Made by a program: the position numbers and the translations under genes. A stretch of DNA of 44,918 bases from a virus: IMG/VR virus record IMGVR_UViG_3300036760_001528, positions 1 through 44,918 of that record; one strand, 5' to 3'. Below the pieces are notes generated by a model, which did no database searches, had not been told where the DNA came from, and saw nothing but the letters and a program-made list of their open reading frames with translations. Position 1 is the first letter of the stretch. Each line of letters begins with the position of its first letter. Shown piece after piece: positions 7,689-16,287 of the stretch.

Positions 7689-10600
7689 CTTCTCAACACC
7701 TCTGGATTGGATTTAATTTTACGGATTGCAAGATTAGAACCTCCTTCAATAGCGACATCCACAAGATCGGATACATAAATATTTATAGGTTGTGTACTTC
7801 CACCATCCTTTGATAGTTTCTCAAGTATCATCTGAAGTGCCTTATTGCCTGATGCAGTAATAACTGATTCGCCTCGATGCAAATTAGCAGGATAATTATT
7901 ATAAGGTACATAATCAAGTCCTGATTGAGCACTTGTAACTATAGGGGGACGATAAAAAGCTTCTGTAGAATATGCTTTAACCTTCCATAATTCCATAGCA
8001 GCATGAGAAGCGGCACTTCCCAACTCATACAGCGGTGCATAATTAATCAATTCCAAAGACTTTTTCATATTATCTAAGGCTAAAATTTCCGCATCGATAG
8101 CAGCGGCGAGTTTCGTATTTACGGTATCTGCAAAACTCTGTAATGAGGGTATGATTACAGTATTAATGAGATCAGTGACAGCTTTTGAATTTGCTCTTGC
8201 ATCGGTTTCAATTTCATCAAGAACCGGCTTGAGGAGATTGAGAGTTGCAGTCTTATCAATACCAGTCAATCCCCATCCTGTATTAGCAAGATCAATAAGT
8301 TGTTGACCATATTTTGTCTGTAAGTCAATTAAACCTGCACCTTTTGCAGCTTCATATTTTGCATATGTATCCCAGAATTCTTTATTGTAATATTTAATCT
8401 TTTCTTGATCATTTAGTGTATCCGTATACATCTTCTCATATGTGGAAGCTGCTGACTCTGCAAGGCTGTCTGCCATATTCTTGAAATTCACTGCCATATT
8501 ATAAAGTTGATCCATGCCTTCCGTAAGTGAATTAAATAATGTTGCTATCTTTGTGGGGTCAGTCTCCCCGATGAATGAATCCCAATCTTTCGCTAATTTA
8601 CCTACCACATAACTCCATTGTTCTGCCATTGTGGTAAATTGGTCGACTGTATATTTCTCTATCTGTGCAGCTATCTTAGTTTTAACCTCTTCCTGTAATG
8701 TCTTGATGTATGTCAGATATTCGATTTCAAGGTTGTATCTATCCTGAATGAGAACCCCGATTTCTTCCATCTTGGTACGCCATTCTTCAGGATCAAATGC
8801 CTTACTGCTTGCCATATCGTTCATGGCTTTAATATTGTCATTTATCTTCTTGTCGGTCTGGTCAAGTGCTTCCTTGTAAGTATTCGCATGAAGGTTAATG
8901 TTGTCATACATCTTAGCTATATCCCAACCGGATTTTGTAGTCTCATCCCATTTCGGCTTAACAATAGTGGCTATTGATGCCATTGCTGTTATCATCAGGT
9001 CTATAGTATCTGCGACCTTCTCGCCCTCTTTTCTGAACTTCTCGAAGTCAATGCCGGAAGCAAATGCTATATAATCCGTCATCATATTCTTGAGGGCTTC
9101 CTGTACTTGCTCTTCAGTCATATTTTCAAGTCCATCAATCCATTTGCTCCATACTTTATTAAATCCTGAAACATCAAGACCGAGTGCCTCAAGTGTGCCT
9201 TTAGATGTTTCCCTTATCTTTTTAAATGCGACTATTGCTGCTTCTCCAAATACCATCGCTTCTTCACCTAATTTTTTAGAGAAAAAATGATATTCACCTT
9301 CCATAACTTGAACTCTGCTATCTCCATAATATCCTGTAGGTTGATAGGATTCTTTATGTTTTACATCTATCCCATAACCAAGTTCCATCTGAGGAGTGGT
9401 TTTCTTGCCTCCACCAAATAGAGAAGAAAGAAGTAATGCTATTCCACCAATGGCTACCCCTATAACTGGTATTGCGAGAGAACTTGTAGCTAACCAAGCA
9501 GCTAATTCTCCACCAAAAGCCCCTGTACCACCTAATGCTGCAAGAACAGAACCTCCACCAAGCCCACCCATGCCTGTCGCTAATCCTAAAGCAGCTCCGC
9601 CCATCATGCCATAACCGAAATTACCGCCCATCATTCCACCAGCGGCTATAGTCCCGACTCCTGGTACCATACTCATCAATCCAACACCAGTTATTCCTGC
9701 TCCTGTAGTTGTCATACCCGGTATCATTTGCCCAGCAGTCCCCATCATGCTTTGAGCCACTTGAACAACCGGCACGATTATAGGTCTTGCAAGTGCCATA
9801 GTTATCATCTCGGCAAGAAGGCGTGAGAAAGTGCCTTTTATGAAATCGCAGAGATTTTTAAAGGAATCCTTAGCCCTGCCTGCAAAGATATCCTCCCAGA
9901 AGCTCTCCATACCTTTTAGCGTATCTCTTGTCAATGCTTCAATATCGTTGAAATTATTTTCATATTCCCTGACTGCCTTTTCAGCACCCTGGGTAAGGTC
10001 TAACTGGGCATTATGAGCTTTCTGAATTGCATCTGTAATATTATTATATGCCGTCGAACCTTTAAGCCCTTCTTCTTCAAGCTGTTTTTTTGTATCTTCT
10101 AATAAGGGCATCCATTCTTTTTGTTTCTCGATAACACGTGCAAGATGTTCTTTTGTTGATTCCCCCCATACGTCCGTAACCTTTGTGGCCTCTTCATATG
10201 CAGGGACCAAAGCCTCTATGCTTTCGATATGTGAAAGACCGGCTTCCTTTGCCTGCTTGTCAATGATGTCCGCACGCTTCTGATCATATAATTCCTGAAG
10301 TTTTAAAAGAGCACTATAATTTTCTTTATACTTTTCGATCTCCTGACGCATCCAGGTATCCAGGTCTTCAAAATCCTTTTGCCGTGAAGTCGCACGGATC
10401 GTTCGCAACTCTGTCTCGACCTCCTGTACCTGGTCAATCATCTTCCTCGTATCCACTGCAGTTAACCAATCAAACCCCTGTCCCCATATCTGAAGGATAT
10501 CTTCTTTCAATTTTTCTTTGATACTTGCCGGAACTTTCTCAGCCTGATCTATCTTCCTCATCAATTCATCCGCTGCATCTCCCCATTGCATGAATTTCTT

Positions 10601-11782
10601 GTCTGATTCACTGAGCTCGGGATTTAAAGCAACAAGCTGTGTGCGATAACCTTCAACGGAATTGGAAAGTTCATCAATTGTTTTTTGAAGCTGTTTGGCT
10701 TCATTAGCGGATGCCATCTCTTTTAACTTTTTATCAAGTTCTGCCTGCTGTTTTAAGGCGGCATCATACTGTACTTTTGTATATTTCTTATCAGGCGTTA
10801 CGGGTTCCAGTCCAAGATTTTGCGCGCCCTTTTTAAGACTCGCCTCTTGTAATTCCTTTGCTGCTGCTGCAGCATCATGTGCCCATTGCATTGCCCGCTC
10901 CCAACCTTTTTGTGATTCACCACTGGTCATATTAGCCATAAGATAAGCAAACGCCTCGCTTGCTCCCCATATTGCCCTACTGATTAAAAAGAAATTACTC
11001 ATGATCCATTGCAATGTCCCCAATAATATAGGAAATATAACTATCGTTATCTTGCCGATCGTTTCTTTTAAATCATTCCAGGCTGCCTCATGCCGCTGTA
11101 TGACCTCAGAAGCATTATCAAATGAATGACGGCTCTGCATTTCAAATCCTTTTATCACTGCATTAACCGCCACTATCTGTGCCATAATACCCTGGAATTG
11201 TCCGGGATCCAGTCCGGAAGCAAATGCCTTATTTAAGTTGGCCATTTCTTCCTTCGTGATCAGCATCGTTGCTTTCAAAGCGCGCGGCATTCCTGTTGCT
11301 ATAGAATCATAAATCCGATCGAATGCTTCCTTTACAGAAACACCCATTGTACGAGCTGCAACACGAGCGGCTTCTCCGAGACCAACAATCACTTTTTCAG
11401 GTAAATCAAGCGAAATCGCTTTTAGTGCTCTTTGCATTAAAGCAGAATCTTCTATGGTGCCGGCTGTGACTCTCCTGAGATTAGAAAGTATTGAATCAGC
11501 ATTCATTTTATGAGATTCCGCTAATGCCCTAAATGCCTCTTCTGCTTGCTGTGCACCAGCACCGAGTTTGGCATATTCCGCAGCTTTATTGATCGCTGCA
11601 TAGGCGACAACGGCAGTAGCGGTGATGGCAAGCCAATGTTTTTTAACGGTTTCTGAGAAAGAGGATGTATCCGCCTCGATTTTTTTCATCGAGCCGGTGG
11701 CCGCATCTCCTACTTGCTTAAAGCCAGTTACGGCGCCGGAGGCGTCGGTGGTGATGATTATCTTTACTTCATTCTGCGGCAT
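7685..11782 (-). CDS. Tail length tape measure protein
   Basis: A 1365-residue protein, the largest in the window. It begins with the beta-type start typical of tape measures (KIIITTDASGAVTGFKQVG), then long alpha-helical, coiled-coil-like regions (about 300-640 and 900-1250). A glycine-rich hydrophobic stretch at about 690-805 (MMGGAALGLATGMGGLGGG) is typical of the membrane-active segment. Using the usual rule of about 0.15 nm per residue, the tail would be near 200 nm. It follows the frameshifted chaperone gene, as in lambda-like tails. The start has only a weak ribosome-binding site and lies just downstream of a block of palindromic repeats. Confidence 0.92.
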   Translation of the reverse strand: MPQNEVKIIITTDASGAVTGFKQVGDAATGSMKKIEADTSSFSETVKKHWLAITATAVVAYAAINKAAEYAKLGAGAQQAEEAFRALAESHKMNADSILSNLRRVTAGTIEDSALMQRALKAISLDLPEKVIVGLGEAARVAARTMGVSVKEAFDRIYDSIATGMPRALKATMLITKEEMANLNKAFASGLDPGQFQGIMAQIVAVNAVIKGFEMQSRHSFDNASEVIQRHEAAWNDLKETIGKITIVIFPILLGTLQWIMSNFFLISRAIWGASEAFAYLMANMTSGESQKGWERAMQWAHDAAAAAKELQEASLKKGAQNLGLEPVTPDKKYTKVQYDAALKQQAELDKKLKEMASANEAKQLQKTIDELSNSVEGYRTQLVALNPELSESDKKFMQWGDAADELMRKIDQAEKVPASIKEKLKEDILQIWGQGFDWLTAVDTRKMIDQVQEVETELRTIRATSRQKDFEDLDTWMRQEIEKYKENYSALLKLQELYDQKRADIIDKQAKEAGLSHIESIEALVPAYEEATKVTDVWGESTKEHLARVIEKQKEWMPLLEDTKKQLEEEGLKGSTAYNNITDAIQKAHNAQLDLTQGAEKAVREYENNFNDIEALTRDTLKGMESFWEDIFAGRAKDSFKNLCDFIKGTFSRLLAEMITMALARPIIVPVVQVAQSMMGTAGQMIPGMTTTGAGITGVGLMSMVPGVGTIAAGGMMGGNFGYGMMGGAALGLATGMGGLGGGSVLAALGGTGAFGGELAAWLATSSLAIPVIGVAIGGIALLLSSLFGGGKKTTPQMELGYGIDVKHKESYQPTGYYGDSRVQVMEGEYHFFSKKLGEEAMVFGEAAIVAFKKIRETSKGTLEALGLDVSGFNKVWSKWIDGLENMTEEQVQEALKNMMTDYIAFASGIDFEKFRKEGEKVADTIDLMITAMASIATIVKPKWDETTKSGWDIAKMYDNINLHANTYKEALDQTDKKINDNIKAMNDMASSKAFDPEEWRTKMEEIGVLIQDRYNLEIEYLTYIKTLQEEVKTKIAAQIEKYTVDQFTTMAEQWSYVVGKLAKDWDSFIGETDPTKIATLFNSLTEGMDQLYNMAVNFKNMADSLAESAASTYEKMYTDTLNDQEKIKYYNKEFWDTYAKYEAAKGAGLIDLQTKYGQQLIDLANTGWGLTGIDKTATLNLLKPVLDEIETDARANSKAVTDLINTVIIPSLQSFADTVNTKLAAAIDAEILALDNMKKSLELINYAPLYELGSAASHAAMELWKVKAYSTEAFYRPPIVTSAQSGLDYVPYNNYPANLHRGESVITASGNKALQMILEKLSKDGGSTQPINIYVSDLVDVAIEGGSNLAIRKIKSNPEVLRR

Positions 11783-11795
11783 AGTGTTTTAGTTC

Positions 11796-11948
11796 CTGGA
11801 TTCCTGCCCTGGTCGCCTCCGGCGCCACCAAAGGTGGGTAAACCTCCGCAGGAATGACGAATAAAAAATACTGTCATTCCCGCAGTCCTTAGGCGGGAAT
11901 CCAGAGTCGTTGAATAACCTGGATTCCGCATCAAGTGCGGAATGACAG
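11796..11948. repeat. Family A palindromic repeats, three units
   Basis: Three inverted-repeat units in the spacer before the tape-measure gene: 11796-11858 (CTGGATTCCTGCC ... GCAGGAATGAC with an enlarged loop), 11873-11904 (GTCATTCCCGCAG ... GGGAATCCAG) and 11919-11948 (CTGGATTCCGCATC ... GGAATGAC). An open frame across this block encodes typical repeat-derived peptide and is not a credible gene. This is the leftmost site of the family in the window. Confidence 0.9.
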
Positions 11949-11980
11949 ACTCTACTTTTGGGTCAATGACATATAAAAGT

Positions 11981-12328
11981 TTATTCATCATTCTTTTTAT
12001 TCATCCCTTTTAAGGATTCGGATTCATATATCCTGAGTTTTTCAAAAAAGGTTTGATTTATTTCGATCCCCATTGCCTTTGCAACCTCGATGGCCACACC
12101 GAAATCAAATCCCGTTGGACCGGAAAAACCCATCCGCCATTGATGAGCACAAATCTGAAGAAGATTCCATATCTCACGGTTGCCCTCCTCAATCTCCGGC
12201 CTGCGGTGCCTGCATTTTTCATTGTATTCGCATCTCCCGCATGTGATACCAAGCCCGGCTGCCTCCTGGCATACAGTCCTGAAATATTCCTCTCCGTCGC
12301 TGTACTGCCATGAAACAGCCTCTATCAG
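11981..12328 (-). CDS. Tail assembly chaperone, -1 frameshift extension
   Basis: A 115-residue reading frame with no suitable start of its own, entered from the upstream gene by -1 slippage at 12328-12334. It begins in the shifted frame at LIEAVSWQYSDGEEYFRTVC and contains a four-cysteine cluster (TCGRCEYNEKCRH), followed by GPTGFDFGVAIEVAKAMGI. It ends just before the repeat block and the tape-measure gene. The expected product is a 276-residue fusion with the 161-residue upstream frame, equivalent to lambda gpG-T. The cysteines suggest metal binding. Confidence 0.75.
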   Translation of the reverse strand: MIEAVSWQYSDGEEYFRTVCQEAAGLGITCGRCEYNEKCRHRRPEIEEGNREIWNLLQICAHQWRMGFSGPTGFDFGVAIEVAKAMGIEINQTFFEKLRIYESESLKGMNKKNDE

Positions 12329-12810
12329 TTTTTTGTTTCAGCCTCTGCTATGGTATTAGCCAGGTCAGTGCATTTGTCAAAGATGAGCTGGTAGAAATAA
12401 CGCTCGCGTTTTTTAGGGACAATGGCCTTTTCTTTAGATTCAGGATCAATAATCTCTATCTCTTCAATGTCTTCGACTTTTACGGACCCGAGCAGTATTT
12501 TATTTTCACGGATAGTCCCATCGAGTTCTTCTCTGTTATTCCCGCCTATCCCTTTGAAATTTCTGACATGCTTATCTAAAAGATCATCAGATATCTTTGC
12601 CCATCTGGGATCCTTATAATCCATGTATTCAACGAAGTCCATTTTATTTGAAATCGGATTGACAAGTCCTTTTCTCTTCATGAATTCGGAAAACGCTGAT
12701 ACACGGTCCCTTTCGAGCAAGGGCAATAATTCTATCTCAAAATCCTGCCCTGCAAGATTCATCGTTGTCCAGATAGGTTTATCAGGGTCGTTCTTTTTAA
12801 GTGTTATCAT
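12325..12810 (-). CDS. Tail assembly chaperone, unshifted product
   Basis: A 161-residue protein placed between the tail tube and the tape measure, the invariant position of gpG-like tail chaperones. It is acidic and helical, with residues such as FEIELLPLLERDRVSAFSEF. The start at 12810 follows AAAGGAGGTTTA. The gene ends at TGA immediately after a slippery AAAAAAC, so most ribosomes make this form and some shift into the downstream frame. It probably binds the tape measure during tail assembly. Confidence 0.75.
   Translation of the reverse strand: MITLKKNDPDKPIWTTMNLAGQDFEIELLPLLERDRVSAFSEFMKRKGLVNPISNKMDFVEYMDYKDPRWAKISDDLLDKHVRNFKGIGGNNREELDGTIRENKILLGSVKVEDIEEIEIIDPESKEKAIVPKKRERYFYQLIFDKCTDLANTIAEAETKN
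12328..12334 (-). promoter_or_regulatory. Programmed -1 frameshift site (AAAAAAC)
   Basis: On the - strand the end of the chaperone frame reads GAA ACA AAA AAC TGA. The heptamer A AAA AAC fits the X XXY YYZ rule in the zero frame exactly and sits directly before the stop. Slippage opens a 115-residue continuation that has no start codon of its own at the junction. Such shifts are conserved in dsDNA phage tail chaperones. Confidence 0.8.
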
Positions 12811-12832
12811 TAAACCTCCTTTGTTATTTTGT

Positions 12833-12899
12833 TGTCATTCCGACTTGTTCGGAATCCTTCTGAAAAACAAGAAAGATACCGGACAAGCCGGTATGACAG
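12833..12899. repeat. Family A palindromic repeat
   Basis: A complete copy in the gap between the chaperone and tail-tube genes: GTCATTCCGACTTGTTCGGAATCC, a short spacer, then a matching inverted half ending in GCCGGTATGACAG. The two hairpin halves are related but carry different loop sequences. Confidence 0.85.
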
Positions 12900-12912
12900 A
12901 TTATGCATTCCT

Positions 12913-14325
12913 TTACGGTATTGAACTCTGTGCATTCTTGAATGTGATTGTGATTGCCTCTCCGCCTGCATCGTTGTCATAGTATGCGATGCCGGTGAAT
13001 GTCTGCTTGAGACCTCTCGGTCCATCGATCCGATTTTTCGGCCGAGCGTAAAGTACCTCTGGAGTTTCGATTGATATGTATTCATTCCCGATTGTACCAA
13101 CGCCCGTGCCATGCGTATTTTCAAGCTTCAGTTTTGATTCAGTTTCAGCCTTTGCCTTATCGACATAGGTATTGTCTTTATACAGCATATCAATCGAGAA
13201 ATTGACCTTTGCCGCACCTTCTGTCAGAGAGTCTTTTTCGCCTTCACTGCCGATCGTCGGCTCTCCTTCAACATTATTTGTGTAATCAATGCTGAAGTTT
13301 GTAGCCAATGCATCTGCTGGAGATCCTCCTTCACTAAATGCGCCGAACTTTGCCGAGAATGGATTATGACCGTAATCCGTTGGATCTCCATCCAGTGTTG
13401 TCTGATTTGTTGCATCCTCTTCTGATGCACATTCATACCCGATATCCATCATGATCTTGCCGGTCGATCCCTGTGAGATTTTGAGGGTATTGCCCTTGCA
13501 GTGATAGACTGTATAAATGGCTTCTTTTGTGTGCTGTACCTCGATAGCAAGTCCTTCGCCAAGGTCGTCGATGGTTATCTCGTGCTGATATTTACTGCCT
13601 GTAAGGTCAGTCGTTGCACATCCTCCAAGGACATGCTTGACAAGGATTGCATGATAGGGATTCAATTCCAGTGTCAGAGTACCGGTACCTGAAATTGCCC
13701 CGCCTGTGGGCTTCTGCGGCTGTCTGCCTGATCTGATAGCATTGGAATCTTCAAGGGCTTCCTGCATACCGAATTCAGCTGTGTTGAAGGGAATCAATAT
13801 TGCATCGCCTTCAAGCCCTCTAATATCATCCACATAGAGAGTGAAAGCGCCTTTATCAACAATCATCTTGATGCCCACGGATATAATCGCCAAATCCGTT
13901 GATGGGTTTGCAAGGGTCAGCTTCACATATTTCCAGGTATCCACTTCTGTGATTGCGGGGATATCGATGGATTCTAACGGAGATGCGCATGATGGAGTTT
14001 CATCCAGCAAAAGTTTGAGATCCCCTGATGCCAGAGCCACGCTTGATCTAATCCACAAGCCTATCTTTGTGCAGCCTGATAGATTCTTTGCCGTGATTGC
14101 ATCCGTTGCAAGGATATCCCCTGCGCCGCATCCTGTTACCACCACAAGCTTGCAGGACTTTGTCCCCTGTTTGTAATATGTAGGGTCTGCGGTTGCTGTA
14201 ACGTCCGTATCCACCAGCTCATCCCATGCTACCTCACAGGGGTGGATAGAAACCACCGGCAGCGTCTTGAAAGTTGTTTCGGGCCTTATGATGATTCTCG
14301 CATCGGCCCCGCTAATCTGTGCCAT
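12913..14325 (-). CDS. Major tail tube protein with inserted beta-sandwich
   Basis: A 470-residue protein. It begins like siphophage tail-tube proteins (AQISGADARIIIRPETTF) and the C-terminal half has the usual tube strands (motif GSTGKIMMDIGYECASEE; PTDYGHNPFSAKFGAF). Residues about 45-165 look like an inserted carbohydrate-binding or discoidin-type beta-sandwich (KLVVVTGCGAGDILATDA; CTKIGLWIRSSV; DTWKYVKLTLANP; YVDDIRGLEG). The length exceeds the common 200-300 residues because of this insert. It would display the extra domain along the tail. A strong AAGGAGGAGG lies upstream of the start. Confidence 0.75.
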   Translation of the reverse strand: MAQISGADARIIIRPETTFKTLPVVSIHPCEVAWDELVDTDVTATADPTYYKQGTKSCKLVVVTGCGAGDILATDAITAKNLSGCTKIGLWIRSSVALASGDLKLLLDETPSCASPLESIDIPAITEVDTWKYVKLTLANPSTDLAIISVGIKMIVDKGAFTLYVDDIRGLEGDAILIPFNTAEFGMQEALEDSNAIRSGRQPQKPTGGAISGTGTLTLELNPYHAILVKHVLGGCATTDLTGSKYQHEITIDDLGEGLAIEVQHTKEAIYTVYHCKGNTLKISQGSTGKIMMDIGYECASEEDATNQTTLDGDPTDYGHNPFSAKFGAFSEGGSPADALATNFSIDYTNNVEGEPTIGSEGEKDSLTEGAAKVNFSIDMLYKDNTYVDKAKAETESKLKLENTHGTGVGTIGNEYISIETPEVLYARPKNRIDGPRGLKQTFTGIAYYDNDAGGEAITITFKNAQSSIP

Positions 14326-14347
14326 TTCTTTTTACCTCCTCCTTTGT

Positions 14348-14410
14348 GTCATGCTCCGACTCGATCGGGACATCCAGGGTTTCTGGATTCCGCATCAAGT
14401 GCGGAATGAC
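14348..14410. repeat. Family A palindromic repeat
   Basis: The copy begins GTCATGCTCCGACTCGATCG and ends CATCAAGTGCGGAATGAC, with CCAGGGTTTCTGGATTCC at the join. It fills the spacer between the tail-tube and tail-terminator-like genes. Confidence 0.85.
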
Positions 14411-14434
14411 AAAGTTATACATTCTTAGACCTCT

Positions 14435-14896
14435 TCATATCCTTTTTATTACCGTCAAACTCAGCTCTACGTGATGGCAGAGCACGCTTCCGAACATCCT
14501 TGTATCTATTATGTCTCGCTGAATTCCTCCATTATCCTCTGCTGAATCATTCAGTGTCCTGTTTGATCTGAAGGCCGTGGCTATAGTCTCAATGTGGGTG
14601 TTAAAAATTTTTTCAGTCGCACTGGCGTCTTTCACACCCATATAGCCCGCAATGATAAAAACATGTGTGATTTCATCCTCATTGCTGCCGATCCCAATCG
14701 TAATTTTCTCTTCCTTTGCACTCCTGCGATAGATTTCCCAGCCCAGGATCTGATCTACACCGCCGATTGTGGCTTTGAAAAGATTGATGAATTCTTCCCA
14801 TGTTTTGGCCCAGCGCTCATAGTCATAGACCTTGCCGATGTTTGTCACACCGGAGAGAATGTTATAGATTGCGGTTCTTATTGTCGATTCACTCAT
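14435..14896 (-). CDS. Tail terminator-like protein
   Basis: A 153-residue protein between the gp10-like minor tail gene and the tail tube, the normal place of a tail-completion or terminator protein. It has a helical N-terminus (STIRTAIYNILSGV), a long central region with HVFIIAGYMGVKDASATE, and a beta-rich C-terminus (HHVELSLTVIKRI) that fits small alpha/beta terminators. Family identity is inferred from size, fold pattern and order, not from a signature motif. Confidence 0.6.
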   Translation of the reverse strand: MSESTIRTAIYNILSGVTNIGKVYDYERWAKTWEEFINLFKATIGGVDQILGWEIYRRSAKEEKITIGIGSNEDEITHVFIIAGYMGVKDASATEKIFNTHIETIATAFRSNRTLNDSAEDNGGIQRDIIDTRMFGSVLCHHVELSLTVIKRI

Positions 14897-14908
14897 ATCA
14901 AGTTATTC

Positions 14909-14979
14909 GTCATTCCTGCGGAGGCAGGAATCCAGACTGGATGCCAGACTACAAACCTCTGGCATGACGGAATGACAGA
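14909..14979. repeat. Family A palindromic repeat, compound
   Basis: A half GTCATTCCTGCGGAGGCAGG joined to a second palindrome (ATGCCAGACTAC ... CTCTGGCATGAC) and a trailing GGAATGACAG. It occupies the whole spacer between two tail-connector genes. Confidence 0.85.
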
Positions 14980-14986
14980 ATAAAAA

Positions 14987-15490
14987 TTATTCACTGAGTT
15001 CCCTCGTAATCTTGAATCCCATGTTATCAAATATACTTTCAAGCTTCGGCCAGCTTTGTTCAAGCGCATTTTGAAACATATGCACACCGGGGAAGCCCTT
15101 GCGCCCGATCTTACGGCGTATTACAAATTCAAGCCTCTTTGCCTCTTTTTCATCAGCGCCCAACTTCACTTCAATCCATCTGAGCAATACGCCCTCCGGC
15201 GGCCACTTCTTGCCGGCAGTTCTGCCTTTTTCTATTACATCACCATATTTGGATCCATGAGCGATGATGCCTTTCATAATAGGGGTGCCTTTCCCCTCTA
15301 CTTCGCCGTGAATGTTTGAAAGCAGTCCTCCCTGTGCACCAAATACGCCGACAGGAACTCTTCTTTTGACTTCACGTTCAAGCATCTGCGTCCCTTCGTA
15401 CATTGCCGATGTTAGATTCTCCTGTATCACTTCAGGGCCTTTGCCCTCAAAAATCTTTCCTTTTGCGGTTACGACAACCTTCATTTCCAT
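14987..15490 (-). CDS. HK97 gp10-like minor tail/neck protein
   Basis: A 167-residue protein. The block MLEREVKRRVPVGVFGAQGG followed by HGEVEGKG and a later VIEKGRTAGKKWPP fits the HK97 gp10 family, where a helix is followed by P-V-x-T-G-x-L-x-x-S/N and a conserved VE.GR.. segment. Members act at the head-tail junction or tail completion. It lies just downstream of the gp6-like connector. Its start is preceded by family E repeats rather than a clear consensus ribosome-binding site. Confidence 0.7.
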   Translation of the reverse strand: MEMKVVVTAKGKIFEGKGPEVIQENLTSAMYEGTQMLEREVKRRVPVGVFGAQGGLLSNIHGEVEGKGTPIMKGIIAHGSKYGDVIEKGRTAGKKWPPEGVLLRWIEVKLGADEKEAKRLEFVIRRKIGRKGFPGVHMFQNALEQSWPKLESIFDNMGFKITRELSE

Positions 15491-15528
15491 TTTTCTGCCT
15501 TCTGCTTTCTGCCTTCTGTTTTCTGGTT
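15489..15528. repeat. Family E tract (TTCTGCCTTCTGCTTTCTG type)
   Basis: A pyrimidine-rich tandem tract of CTGCCTTCTG/CTGCTTTCTG units between the gp10-like and connector genes. The same units appear at five other places, three of them outside genes or in a pseudogene and two inside reading frames. Confidence 0.75.
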
Positions 15529-16229
15529 CACCTCTGTCCCCTCTGCCGTCTCGGATGCGTCAACCTGTCAATGCCTCCCGGATACTTCATATCAAAATCC
15601 TTTACCGCAGATGCTGCAGGAGTCACGTCATCCCCCTTGATTCCAATGTGCTCTTTATAGAGCTGCATTAACCGTTTTGCTCTCTGTCCGAATTCATATC
15701 CCTTTGTGCGCCAGTTGACAGAATCCGCATCGATTGTTGAATCAGAGGTCTGGGTAAAGGCATTCGCAAGCTCTTCGAGACAGAGAGATGCAGCAAGGTT
15801 GCAGAGCGCATCCACGTCATTGTCCGGGATCGTTGTGTCTGTGCGCGGGATCGTGAACATTACCCGGAATGAATCGGATGCAGAGGGTGAATATGTAAGA
15901 AGACGGATATATTTTACACTGGTACCCTGATAGACCTTATAATCATCCTCATCAAGAAAATCTTCCGGCACATTATCTACCGGATATTCAATCGATTTTA
16001 TTATTGAAAATCCATCAACCCATCCCGTCGGCAGCGAATAATCATGCGTGCCGTTGCCCGTGACATCGGCAACCGATGTATCAGGCTTGTGCTTTGAGAA
16101 TATCTTTATAGCTGCATTGATATTGCGTGAATAGTCATCGGGATTTGTGAGCTTCCCCGAATCATCTTTTACAATACTAATGACTTTATCGAGTAATGCC
16201 GAACTTTCAGGTACGCCTTCTACACTCAT
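15528..16229 (-). CDS. Head-tail connector/adaptor protein
   Basis: A 233-residue protein. The first 50 residues are helical; the central part (THDYSLPTGWVDGFSIIKSI; DDYKVYQGTSVKYIRLL) resembles phage head-tail adaptors in environmental siphophages. The C-terminal helix (ALCNLAASLCLEELANAF; YEFGQRAKRLMQLYKEH) matches the gp6/gp15-type connector pattern. It lies between decoration-type genes and the gp10-like gene, the expected place. The C-terminus is basic (HPRRQRGQR). Confidence 0.65.
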   Translation of the reverse strand: MSVEGVPESSALLDKVISIVKDDSGKLTNPDDYSRNINAAIKIFSKHKPDTSVADVTGNGTHDYSLPTGWVDGFSIIKSIEYPVDNVPEDFLDEDDYKVYQGTSVKYIRLLTYSPSASDSFRVMFTIPRTDTTIPDNDVDALCNLAASLCLEELANAFTQTSDSTIDADSVNWRTKGYEFGQRAKRLMQLYKEHIGIKGDDVTPAASAVKDFDMKYPGGIDRLTHPRRQRGQR

Positions 16230-16250
16230 GTCGCACCTCCGGTGCTAACG

Positions 16251-16282
16251 ACAGTGAACAGTGAATAGTGAATAGTGGACAG
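16251..16282. repeat. Family C tract (GTGAACAGTGAATAGTG type)
   Basis: A short tandem tract of CAGTGAACAGTGAATAGTG units in the spacer upstream of the connector gene. Related tracts are found at about 20783, 24779, 28521 and 38186. Confidence 0.7.
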
Positions 16283-16287
16283 TAAAA

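Noticed and set aside
11764-11991. A 75-codon - strand frame before the tape-measure gene.
   Set aside because: Its product consists largely of family A repeat peptides (VIPHLMRNPG, DSRLRTAGMT), and the region also holds the end of the frameshifted chaperone.
12058-12252. A 64-codon - strand frame in the chaperone extension.
   Set aside because: It is in a different frame from the frameshift product and has no ribosome-binding site.
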